64,000 nucleotides of DNA. Origin: Marinobacterium ramblicola. GTDB taxonomy: Bacteria > Pseudomonadota > Gammaproteobacteria > Pseudomonadales > Balneatricaceae. The translations under genes were made by a program, and so were the position numbers. The DNA is taken from positions 1 to 64,000 of the forward strand of contig NZ_JAHREP010000007.1 in assembly GCF_019084545.1 (NCBI RefSeq), in the 5' to 3' direction. Under the pieces are notes generated by a model. It saw only the letters and a program-made list of their open reading frames with translations, did no database searches and was not told the origin of the DNA. The stretch's first letter is position 1. Each line of letters begins with the position of its first letter. This document shows positions 54,089-62,991 of the stretch, in pieces.

Positions 54089-55792
54089 TCAGCGCGCCTG
54101 CATCTCGTTGGCACCGAGCATCTTCAGGAACAGCTCAAGGCTGACCGGGGGGCTGAAGAAGTAGCCCTGCACCTGGTCGCAATCCTGTTTGATCAGGAAC
54201 TCGAGCTGGGCCTTGGTTTCCACCCCTTCGGCGATCACGCTCTTCTGCAGGTTGTGGGCGAGGCTGACGATGGCGCGCACGATCTCTTCGTCATCCGCGT
54301 TACCCGGCACGCCGGCGATAAACGATTTGTCGATCTTCAACTTGGTGATCGGCAGCTTCTGCAAAAGCGAGAAGGAGGAGTAGCCGGTGCCGAAATCGTC
54401 CAGTGAGAACTCGATGCCGTGGGCGCTCAGCGTGCGGATACACTCTTTGACATGCAGCTCGTCGCTGAACAGTGCGGTTTCGGTCAGCTCGAACTCCAGC
54501 ATCGAGGCATCGATATTGAACTGCTCGATCAGGCGTTCGATGGTGCGTGCCAGGTAGGTATCCTGGAACTGCCGGAATGACAGGTTGACGCCGATATGGC
54601 CGTGCAGACCCGCCTCGCGGATCAGTTTCATATCGCGCCCGGCCTGCTGAATGACCCAGTAACCGATCGGTACGATCAGCCCTGATTTCTCGCAGGCGGG
54701 GATAAAATCGTCCGGCCGGATCAGGCCGCGCTCGGGGTGTTGCCAGCGGATCAGCGCTTCGGCGCCGGTGATGCAGCCGGTGCGCAGGTCGATACGCGGC
54801 TGGTAGTGCAATACGAACTCACCCTTCTGCAGTGCGCGCCAGAGCTCCGGTTCCAGGGTGATATCGGCGTTGCCGCTTTGGTCCTGCTTCTGGTCGAATA
54901 TTGCGTAGCTCAGGCCGTTCAGGGCTTTGGCGCGGATGCGGGCCAGGCCTGATTGCTTGATCAAAGTGTCGAACTCACTGCTGTGCTGGGGTGAGAACGC
55001 GACCCCGATACTGCAGCTGAGCGACTTCTCGCCATCGCCGAAGCTGTAATCCGGCATCAGCTCGGCGACCAGCTCGGCGATCAGCTCCTTGCTGCGGTGT
55101 TCGATAACATCGCACTCATCCACCGGCAGTACCAGGGCAAACTCGTCGCTGCCGATGCGGGCCAGGTGCCGGGTACCCTTGCAGCGGTGCAGGCGGCGGC
55201 TCAGCTCCAGCACCACTTCGTCACCGGCATCATGACCGTACTCGTTGTTGAAGCGGCTGAAGCCGTCGAAATCGACGGTGATAAGCGCCAACTGCTGCCC
55301 CTGCTGCAACTCGTTGAGCAGCGCCTGATAGAAGTACTGACGATTGCCAACTCCGGTCAGCGGATCGGTGATCTTCAGCTGTGCCAGTGCATCCTGACTG
55401 CGGCGGGTGCACTGGGCGTAGCGCAGGGAGCGCAGCAGCAGATCCCGGTTCAGCTGCTGCAGGCAGAGCTGGTCGATCAGCGGCTGGCGTACCAACAGCG
55501 TCGGATCGGCGTCGGTCAGGTGGTCGTTAAAGATGATGATCGGCAAGCCGGGATGCTTGAGCTGGATCTGCTTGAGCTGACTCTGCAGTGCCTGGCGGTC
55601 ATGGGTATAACAGAGCAGCAGTGCCCGGTCGTGCAGTTGCCGCTCAAGCTGGCTGAAACTGGCGCAGGCGTGCAGTGTGAAACCGTCTTCAGGCAGCAGC
55701 ACCGATTGCAGCAGCGGCTTGAGCCGTGCTGTCGGGTCCAGAAGCAGCAGGGGCTGCTCTTCCGCTTGAACTGCCTGTTCTAATGCCAGCAT
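54089..55792 (-). CDS. Degenerate GGDEF and EAL protein with receiver-like N-terminus
   Basis: A 567-residue protein. Residues about 10-130 look like a receiver fold without a convincing phospho-Asp site, followed by GGDEF (about 140-300) and EAL (about 315-560). The GGDEF motif reads RIGSDEF, so one glycine is Ser and cyclase activity is doubtful. The EAL part has [26 protein letters not shown] and EGVETKAQ and looks active. It may be a c-di-GMP phosphodiesterase with a regulatory GGDEF. The gene faces comM and is divergent from rep. Confidence 0.87.
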   Translation of the reverse strand: MLALEQAVQAEEQPLLLLDPTARLKPLLQSVLLPEDGFTLHACASFSQLERQLHDRALLLCYTHDRQALQSQLKQIQLKHPGLPIIIFNDHLTDADPTLLVRQPLIDQLCLQQLNRDLLLRSLRYAQCTRRSQDALAQLKITDPLTGVGNRQYFYQALLNELQQGQQLALITVDFDGFSRFNNEYGHDAGDEVVLELSRRLHRCKGTRHLARIGSDEFALVLPVDECDVIEHRSKELIAELVAELMPDYSFGDGEKSLSCSIGVAFSPQHSSEFDTLIKQSGLARIRAKALNGLSYAIFDQKQDQSGNADITLEPELWRALQKGEFVLHYQPRIDLRTGCITGAEALIRWQHPERGLIRPDDFIPACEKSGLIVPIGYWVIQQAGRDMKLIREAGLHGHIGVNLSFRQFQDTYLARTIERLIEQFNIDASMLEFELTETALFSDELHVKECIRTLSAHGIEFSLDDFGTGYSSFSLLQKLPITKLKIDKSFIAGVPGNADDEEIVRAIVSLAHNLQKSVIAEGVETKAQLEFLIKQDCDQVQGYFFSPPVSLELFLKMLGANEMQAR

Positions 55793-56042
55793 CTGCCGGT
55801 CCTTTTGAAACTGCTGGAGGTACGGAGGGCGAATCGCGCTTAAAATTGCATTTCACTTGCGATAGTGCCCCCTTTAAAATAGCAGGGCCGCGCCAGAGTA
55901 CCACGTTAAAATCCGGCTTTAAACATGCGTTTAAGTCGTTTTGGATCAGTCTCTTAGGCTACCAACTTCAGAATCATCTGAAGAGAGTGTTCAATCCTAT
56001 AGCGGCCAGGTTGCGGAAATATTTAGTGTTATTTGAGGTGCT

Positions 56043-58055
<2,013 letters not shown>

Positions 58056-58074
58056 ATCCGCGTTCCTGAAACAG

Positions 58075-58100
58075 AAAAGACCACCCGGAGGTGGCCTTTT
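58075..58100. terminator. Bidirectional terminator between rep and cytochrome c5
   Basis: AAAAG/CTTTT and CCACC/GGTGG pair with one A-C mismatch around a CGGA loop; A and T runs flank the stem on either side, fitting two convergent genes. Confidence 0.87.
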
Positions 58101-58121
58101 CGATGGCACGGGTGCTGAATA

Positions 58122-58556
58122 TCAGCCGCCGTTCGCCATGTACTCGATGGCAGACTTGATCTCGTCGTCGGAGCAGTCGGCACAGGTACCACGCGGCGGC
58201 ATGGAGTTAATGCCATTAAGCGCATTGCTCAGCAGGGTGTCCAGACCCTTCTCGGCCAGACGGTCGGCCATCTCGCTGGTGCCGAATTTCGGAGCGCCCA
58301 GCACGCCGGAGCCGTGGCAGGCGGCACACTTGCCGTTGTAGATCTCTTCACCGCTACGGGCGCCACCGGTCGAAGCGGTTGCCGCCGCGGCTGCGCCGCC
58401 GCAGCTTTCATCGCCCTGGATGCAGACTTCGCCGACCGGCTTGATACGCTCGATGATCGCCTCATCGGAAGTGGCAGCCTGTACGGTGCTGGTCAGCGCC
58501 AGTCCCAGGCCCAGTGCGGCAAGTGCTTTAACAGCATTGGCAGCAAATTTGTTCAC
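58122..58556 (-). CDS. Cytochrome c5-type periplasmic cytochrome
   Basis: A roughly 144-residue cytochrome with a signal peptide (ALGLGLALTSTVQA), a spacer rich in Ala and Gly, and one class I heme domain with CAACH and the axial Met in NSMPPRG. Two further cysteines (CADC) match the disulfide seen in cytochromes c5. It carries electrons to terminal oxidases or reductases in the periplasm. The GTG at 58556 is preferred to the GTG at 58562 because AGAGG lies eight bases upstream. Its neighbourhood with rep resembles Pseudomonas. Confidence 0.92.
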   Translation of the reverse strand: MNKFAANAVKALAALGLGLALTSTVQAATSDEAIIERIKPVGEVCIQGDESCGGAAAAATASTGGARSGEEIYNGKCAACHGSGVLGAPKFGTSEMADRLAEKGLDTLLSNALNGINSMPPRGTCADCSDDEIKSAIEYMANGG

Positions 58557-58701
58557 AGTCACAACCTCTTGTCAGGAAATGGGCTTGGCAGCTTGTCTGC
58601 ACACCCCACGCGAGGCAGGCAAAACTGCACCAAAAAACTGGTCAGGGATTATACCGGCAAAAAAGCCCGCACGAAAAGGCGGACCTTAGTCTTGCGACAG
58701 G

Positions 58702-59424
58702 TTAAAGCTCGGTATTGGGCAAACGGTTGAACAATTCACGTATGCCTTCGCCCCAGGCTTTACGCAGGGCCAGAAACTGCTCATCCTCAGCACTGATCTG
58801 GCGGGTACGCTCCAGGCTATAGCTGTCCTTGTCGTAGATCAGCACATCCAGCGGCAGGTCGACCGTCAGGTTACTTTTGATCGTTGAGTCCATTGAGATC
58901 AATCCGCAGGTCAGCGCCGTTTCCAGCGGAGTATCGGGCTTGATGATGCGATCCAGGATCGGCTTGCCGTATTTGAACTCGCCGATCTGGAAGAACGGGG
59001 TCTCGGCACTGGCCTCGATAAAGTTGCCCTGTGGGTAGATCAGGAACAGGCGTGGTTCCTCGCCACGGATCTGGCCGCCGAGCAGCAGGCTGCAGCCGAG
59101 ATCGACCCCCTGGCTCTGCTGCGGATGAGTGTCGCGATCGATGATCTCCCGCATCAGCCTGCCGATATACGCGGCCTCGTCATACATCGACGGCAGCGTC
59201 ATCAGGTTCTCTTCGGCCTCTTCAATACGCCGCTTCAGCAGTTCGACGATACTCTGGGTGGTGGCCAGGTTGCCGGCACTGAGCAGCACCAGGGCATGGT
59301 CGCGGCCGTTGCCAAAGGTAAACAGCTTGCGAAAGGTGGATATATTGTCCACGCCCGCGTTGGTTCGCGAGTCGGCCACACACACCAGCCCCTCGGCCAG
59401 TTTCATCGCAACACAGTAAGTCAT
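58702..59424 (-). CDS. Proteasome-like Ntn hydrolase Anbu
   Basis: A 240-residue protein of the bacterial ancestral-beta-subunit (Anbu) group. It begins M-TYCVAMKL, with Thr as first residue after Met removal, the expected nucleophile, then VADSRTNAGVDNISTFRKL and LLSAGNLATTQSIVELL, both typical. Anbu usually lies with genes for a transglutaminase-like protein, an alpha-E protein and a circularly permuted ATP-grasp protein; none of these is adjacent here. Its substrate is unknown. Confidence 0.9.
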   Translation of the reverse strand: MTYCVAMKLAEGLVCVADSRTNAGVDNISTFRKLFTFGNGRDHALVLLSAGNLATTQSIVELLKRRIEEAEENLMTLPSMYDEAAYIGRLMREIIDRDTHPQQSQGVDLGCSLLLGGQIRGEEPRLFLIYPQGNFIEASAETPFFQIGEFKYGKPILDRIIKPDTPLETALTCGLISMDSTIKSNLTVDLPLDVLIYDKDSYSLERTRQISAEDEQFLALRKAWGEGIRELFNRLPNTEL

Positions 59425-59560
59425 GGCGGCAAGCCCAAAATTAAGTTGCGCTTATAGTATGGCCGCGCCCTCCCGGCCGTCCAGCACCCGCGCAGAGGAA
59501 ATCGCGCTTGCAAACCGCACACAGATCGGTAACATTGCGCTCCGCAAACACTTCCTTTGC

Positions 59561-59637
59561 GCGCCCGTAGCTCAGCTGGATAGAGTAGCAGGTTCCGATC
59601 CTGTTGGTCGGGGGTTCGAATCCCTCCGGGCGCGCCA
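59561..59637 (+). tRNA. tRNA-Arg(CCG)
   Basis: The 77 bases fold as a full cloverleaf: acceptor GCGCCCG/CGGGCGC, D arm GCTC/GAGT, anticodon stem GCAGG/CCTGT around TTCCGAT with anticodon CCG, T arm GGGGG-TTCGAAT-CCCTC, discriminator G and encoded CCA. It reads the arginine codon CGG. The acceptor stem is identical to E. coli tRNA-Arg(CCG). Confidence 0.97.
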
Positions 59638-59644
59638 GTTTTTC
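59619..59644 (+). repeat. Direct repeat, first copy: tRNA-Arg 3' end
   Basis: This 26-base stretch is the tRNA T-stem/acceptor 3' part plus seven downstream bases (AATCCCTCCGGGCGCGCCAG then TTTTTC). It is repeated 171 bp downstream at 59790-59814 with one base deleted. This layout resembles attL/attR borders left by integration at a tRNA gene. Confidence 0.75.
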
Positions 59645-59789
59645 AATATCTCTCCTACGTTCAGTATCCTGCTGATGCCTTTTCAGTGCTTCGACGCCTG
59701 GAGGGCGACAATCCCCGATGGGTTCGAGTCGAGCGTAGCGAGACAACGTTGCCGCAGGCAGCGGCCCGAAGGGCGAGGCGAAGCCCAGT
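59645..59789. other. Interval between the two tRNA-tail repeats
   Basis: No credible gene. From about 59695 the sequence is a string of small hairpins (CGCCTGGAGGG pairing with CCCTCCGGGCG of the second tRNA-tail copy, GTTGCC-GCA-GGCAGC, GCCC-GAA-GGGC, GGC-GAA-GCC). It resembles a tRNA-derived or repeat-like structured segment. Confidence 0.5.
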
Positions 59790-59814
59790 AATCCCTCCGG
59801 GCGGCCAGTTTTTC
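59790..59814 (+). repeat. Direct repeat, second copy of tRNA-Arg 3' end
   Basis: AATCCCTCCGGGCGGCCAG plus TTTTTC, identical to the tRNA 3' region except for one missing C in the GCGCGCC part. It has no tRNA body in front of it. Confidence 0.75.
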
Positions 59815-60001
59815 CAGTCAATTTCTTACTACTTCTTCCCTTTCGCTGTTTAGACGGCGGGTTTACCTTTTTATTTCGTGCTGACCACTCGGTTTCGCTG
59901 CGGCCTTTCCTCCCTGCACTACACTTAGATACCTGAAGGCTACGCAGAACTCCTGCGAAGACTTCCATCGAACGTGTCCATCATAAAAACGGGAGACGAA
60001 G

Positions 60002-60523
60002 ATGAACAGGTTGATTGGTGGACTGGTATCCGGATTGATTCTGGTCTCGCCTGCGGTACAGGCCGAGGATGAGCAGGCTTTGATCGAACGCGCGCGGTCT
60101 GCGGCGCCCTCCATGGTGAGTGCGGATGCAACCGTGATGTACCAGGGAAAAGTATTGGCGGAAGGGAGCAACGGTTGGGTCTGTCTGCCCGAGACGTTGC
60201 CGGGCGATAACTCGCCGATCTGTAATGATGCGGTGTGGATGGAGATGCTTCAGGCAGTAGGCAGCAAGGCGCCGTTTGAAGCGAAGCAGATGGGGTTCTC
60301 TTATATGCTTCAAGGCGATGGTGGGGTAAGTAATTCTGATCCCTATCATGCTGACCATGCCAGTGCCGAGGACTATATCAAGGAGGGGCCTCATTTAATG
60401 ATCGTTGTGCCAAAGGCGGCGCTGGGCGGGATCACGACGGATCCGCATGCTGGAGGGCCTTATGTGATGTGGGGTGATACGCCCTATGCACACATCATGA
60501 TTCCGGTGGGTGAACGCGAGTAG
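60002..60523 (+). CDS. Exported protein of unknown function
   Basis: A 173-residue protein with a signal peptide (about residues 1-21, SPAVQA-EDE). The mature part shows short conserved-looking blocks: AAPSMVSADATVMYQGKVLAEGSNGWVCLP (two parts), CNDAVWMEML, MGFSYMLQGDGGVSNSDPY, GPHLMIVVP, and GGPYVMWGDTPYAHIMIP. Two cysteines could form a disulfide. I recall similar uncharacterised periplasmic proteins in marine Proteobacteria but know no function. It has its own terminator and stands alone. Confidence 0.78.
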   Translation: MNRLIGGLVSGLILVSPAVQAEDEQALIERARSAAPSMVSADATVMYQGKVLAEGSNGWVCLPETLPGDNSPICNDAVWMEMLQAVGSKAPFEAKQMGFSYMLQGDGGVSNSDPYHADHASAEDYIKEGPHLMIVVPKAALGGITTDPHAGGPYVMWGDTPYAHIMIPVGERE

Positions 60524-60559
60524 CGCGTAGCGCGGATTAGGCTGGAGAACCTCAGGTCA

Positions 60560-60591
60560 GAAAGGAAGCGGCGTTGTTGCCGCTTCCTTTC
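60560..60591. terminator. Bidirectional terminator
   Basis: GAAAGGAAGCGGC and GCCGCTTCCTTTC form a perfect 13-bp stem around GTTGTT between two convergent genes. Confidence 0.9.
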
Positions 60592-60608
60592 ATTATTGAA
60601 CGCTCATC

Positions 60609-60980
60609 TCAAATCCGACCCTCTTTTCTGAGCCGTCGGGTTACCCACCGGTGGTATAGCCGGCTTGCGACCGGTCTTATCAGCGGCAGACCGATGATAA
60701 GACCGAGCAGCCGGTAACGGGGGATGCGGGCCATCAGCACACGATAGGCATCCAGCTCCGACAGAATACGACCGTCCGCGGTGCGGATATGCAGCTCCGT
60801 CAGCGCCTTGCGCGGGTCGATACCCAGCTCGATCAGCTCCTGCTCCCGCCCCGTTATGTCGAACCACTCGACGCGCTTGCCTGCTTCGGGATCCAGTCGT
60901 TCGTAGTTTTTGCGATCCCGTCTACAGCGGGGACAGGCGCCGTCATAGTAAACGGTGATCTTGTGCTCCGCGTCCGGCAT
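60609..60980 (-). CDS. DCC-family thiol-disulfide oxidoreductase-like protein (DUF393)
   Basis: A 123-residue protein opening with ITVYYDGACPRCRRD; the CPRC pair and preceding YDGxC define the DCC/DUF393 family with a thioredoxin-like fold. WFDITGRE and LHIRTADGRILSELDAYRVLM follow, and a hydrophobic segment near residues 90-103 may attach to the membrane. Substrate unknown. Confidence 0.88.
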   Translation of the reverse strand: MPDAEHKITVYYDGACPRCRRDRKNYERLDPEAGKRVEWFDITGREQELIELGIDPRKALTELHIRTADGRILSELDAYRVLMARIPRYRLLGLIIGLPLIRPVASRLYHRWVTRRLRKEGRI

Positions 60981-61108
60981 AGCCAGCCTCGTTCAACTCT
61001 TATGGTGATCTGAGTTAAGGCTAGTCGATGAATTGCAGGCGCACAGGGGTAGACCGCAGCGAGGCTTCTGGTTGCCGCTATGTTCAGCACCGGTCTCAGG
61101 CTATCGAC

Positions 61109-61564
61109 CTAGCGCGACCAGAACTTGTACTCCAGCTCCACGCCTATGGCGTCGTAACCAGCAGAGTCCTCGCCCAGCATGCAGCTGTGGTGGGTGTATT
61201 TGGCGTTGGTGCGGAAGCGCTCGTCGCCACTCTGGTAGATGTTGACGCGCATGCCGAGGTTCGAGGTCCAGCGCTCGTCGACACCGCCGCGCTCGCACTG
61301 GGGGCTGAGTTTTTTCACGTGGTCCAGACCCAGGTAGACGCTGGCATCCTTGAAGAACATGCCGGATTCGGCGGCGAACAGTTTGGGGACGAACGCCAAG
61401 GCGGCGCCGAACACCAGTGCCAATATGATCCCTTTGAGAACGCCTAGGCCGGTCCTGGTTTTGAAGTAGTCGATCCACTTGCTTGGTGGTATGACGATGG
61501 CGGTGATGATAAGCACTAGCGCGACCGCTGCCAAAACGAACTGCACGGAACTGGGAAGGTTCAT
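61109..61564 (-). CDS. Small membrane protein of unknown function
   Basis: A 151-residue protein with two hydrophobic segments (about residues 8-26 and 42-62) and a soluble C-terminal part (DASVYLGLDHVKKLSPQCE, NLGMRVNIYQSGDERFRT, KYTHHSC, GVELEYKFWSR) with alternating strands that look like an outer-membrane-type beta structure. The start has an AAGGAGG ribosome binding site, so it is clearly translated. I do not recognise the family by function. It is divergent from the TRAP binding-protein gene. Confidence 0.7.
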   Translation of the reverse strand: MNLPSSVQFVLAAVALVLIITAIVIPPSKWIDYFKTRTGLGVLKGIILALVFGAALAFVPKLFAAESGMFFKDASVYLGLDHVKKLSPQCERGGVDERWTSNLGMRVNIYQSGDERFRTNAKYTHHSCMLGEDSAGYDAIGVELEYKFWSR

Positions 61565-61719
61565 CGCTTCCTCCTTGAATCGGTTGTGACTGGAGGTACT
61601 GAGTATATATAGCGTCGTCGTATGGCGTCAGTTGTACTGGGGTTCAGAACCGTGCGGTGTCGGGTTACTATCTGTCCGTTGATCGAACAGTCAAGATAAC
61701 TACAAACGGACTTAATAAG

Positions 61720-62802
61720 ATGAAAACACGCATTGCCCTGTTCAAACCGGCTGCGCTGCTCGCGGCGTTGCTGACGTTCGCGGGAGCGTCGGCGCAAGCC
61801 GAAGAGAGCTATACCCTCAAACTCGCCGAGACCTGGGGGCCCAACTCCCCGATCCTGGGTGAGACAACCCAGCATATGGCGGATATGGCTGAGAAGATGT
61901 CGGCGGGCCGACTGAAGATCCGTATCGACTCCTCCAACAAGCACAAGGCCCCCTTCGGTATCTTCGATATGGTGAAGTCGGGTCAGTACGACATGGGTCA
62001 TACCGCGTCCTACTACTACAAGGGCAAGGTGCCCAACACCATGTACTTCACCACCGTGCCGTTCAGCATGACAGTACCGGAGCAGTACGCCTGGTTCTAT
62101 CACGGCGGCGGTATGGAGCTGATGCAAAAGGTGTATGAGCCGCACGGCATGCTCTCCTTTCCGGGCGGCAACACCGGCAACCAGATGGGTGGTTGGTTCC
62201 GCAAGGAGATCAACTCGGTTGAGGATCTGAAGGGTCTGAAGATGCGTACCCCGGGCTTTGCCGGTGAGGTGATGTCCGAGCTGGGTGTTGCGGTGACCAA
62301 CATTCCGCCGGGTGAGCTCTACACCTCGCTGGAGCGCGGCACCATCGATGCGCTGGAGTGGGTCGGTCCGGCACTGGATCTGCCGATGGGCTTCCATCGC
62401 ATTGCCAAGTACTACTACTCCGGCTGGCAGGAGCCGGCGGCCGAGGTACAGTTCCTGGTCAACAAAAAGGTTTGGGACGGACTGCCGGAGGATCTGCAGG
62501 AGATCCTGCGCGTGGCGATGCGTACAGCGGCTTACGACATGTATACCCAGAGCACCCATATGAACAGCCTGGCCTGGGACAAGATGAAGGAGGAGTACCC
62601 GGACGTCACTCACAAAGTGTTCCCGTCCGAGGTGATCAAGGCGTTGCGTGACACCACCGAGCGTCTGCTGAAGGAGCAGGCTGCAGCGGATCCGCTGGCG
62701 GCCGAGATCATCGACAGCCAGCAGAGCTATCTGCAGCGGGCTCGCAAGTGGACCAATATCTCCGACAAGGCCTATCTGGACAGCCTGTCGATCGTGGAGT
62801 AA
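61720..62802 (+). CDS. TRAP transporter solute-binding protein (DctP family)
   Basis: A 360-residue periplasmic protein from the ATG at 61720 with a signal peptide (about residues 1-27, SAQA-EES). DctP hallmarks are present: LAETWGPNSPILGETTQ, a substrate-contacting Arg in LKGLKMRTPGF, and TIDALEWVGPALDLPMGFH, a pattern seen in binders of 2-oxo acids and other organic acids (TakP-like). The membrane components DctQ and DctM are not adjacent; a terminator follows directly, so it is transcribed alone. Confidence 0.9.
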   Translation: MKTRIALFKPAALLAALLTFAGASAQAEESYTLKLAETWGPNSPILGETTQHMADMAEKMSAGRLKIRIDSSNKHKAPFGIFDMVKSGQYDMGHTASYYYKGKVPNTMYFTTVPFSMTVPEQYAWFYHGGGMELMQKVYEPHGMLSFPGGNTGNQMGGWFRKEINSVEDLKGLKMRTPGFAGEVMSELGVAVTNIPPGELYTSLERGTIDALEWVGPALDLPMGFHRIAKYYYSGWQEPAAEVQFLVNKKVWDGLPEDLQEILRVAMRTAAYDMYTQSTHMNSLAWDKMKEEYPDVTHKVFPSEVIKALRDTTERLLKEQAAADPLAAEIIDSQQSYLQRARKWTNISDKAYLDSLSIVE

Positions 62803-62826
62803 TACGCCTCACCGCGTCTTGGTGGC

Positions 62827-62856
62827 AAGCCCCACCTACTTTCGGTGGGGCTTTTT
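62827..62856 (+). terminator. Terminator after the TRAP binding-protein gene
   Basis: GCCCCACC and GGTGGGGC form an 8-bp stem with a TACTTTC loop and five T residues. Confidence 0.93.
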
Positions 62857-62991
62857 GCGTCGATTGCTATCCGACATCTGTATCAATGTATCCATGGTAA
62901 AAAAATGGTAATAGATACCCTTGGCATGTGCGTGCTTTGCATGCCTGTTTGCGATGGCGTATTGGGGTTCTGTACCGAGGGGTAGATAGCT

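Noticed and set aside
59441-59968. 175-codon minus-strand frame covering tRNA-Arg
   Set aside because: It is antisense to the tRNA and its tail repeat; the reading frame is an accident of GC-rich sequence.
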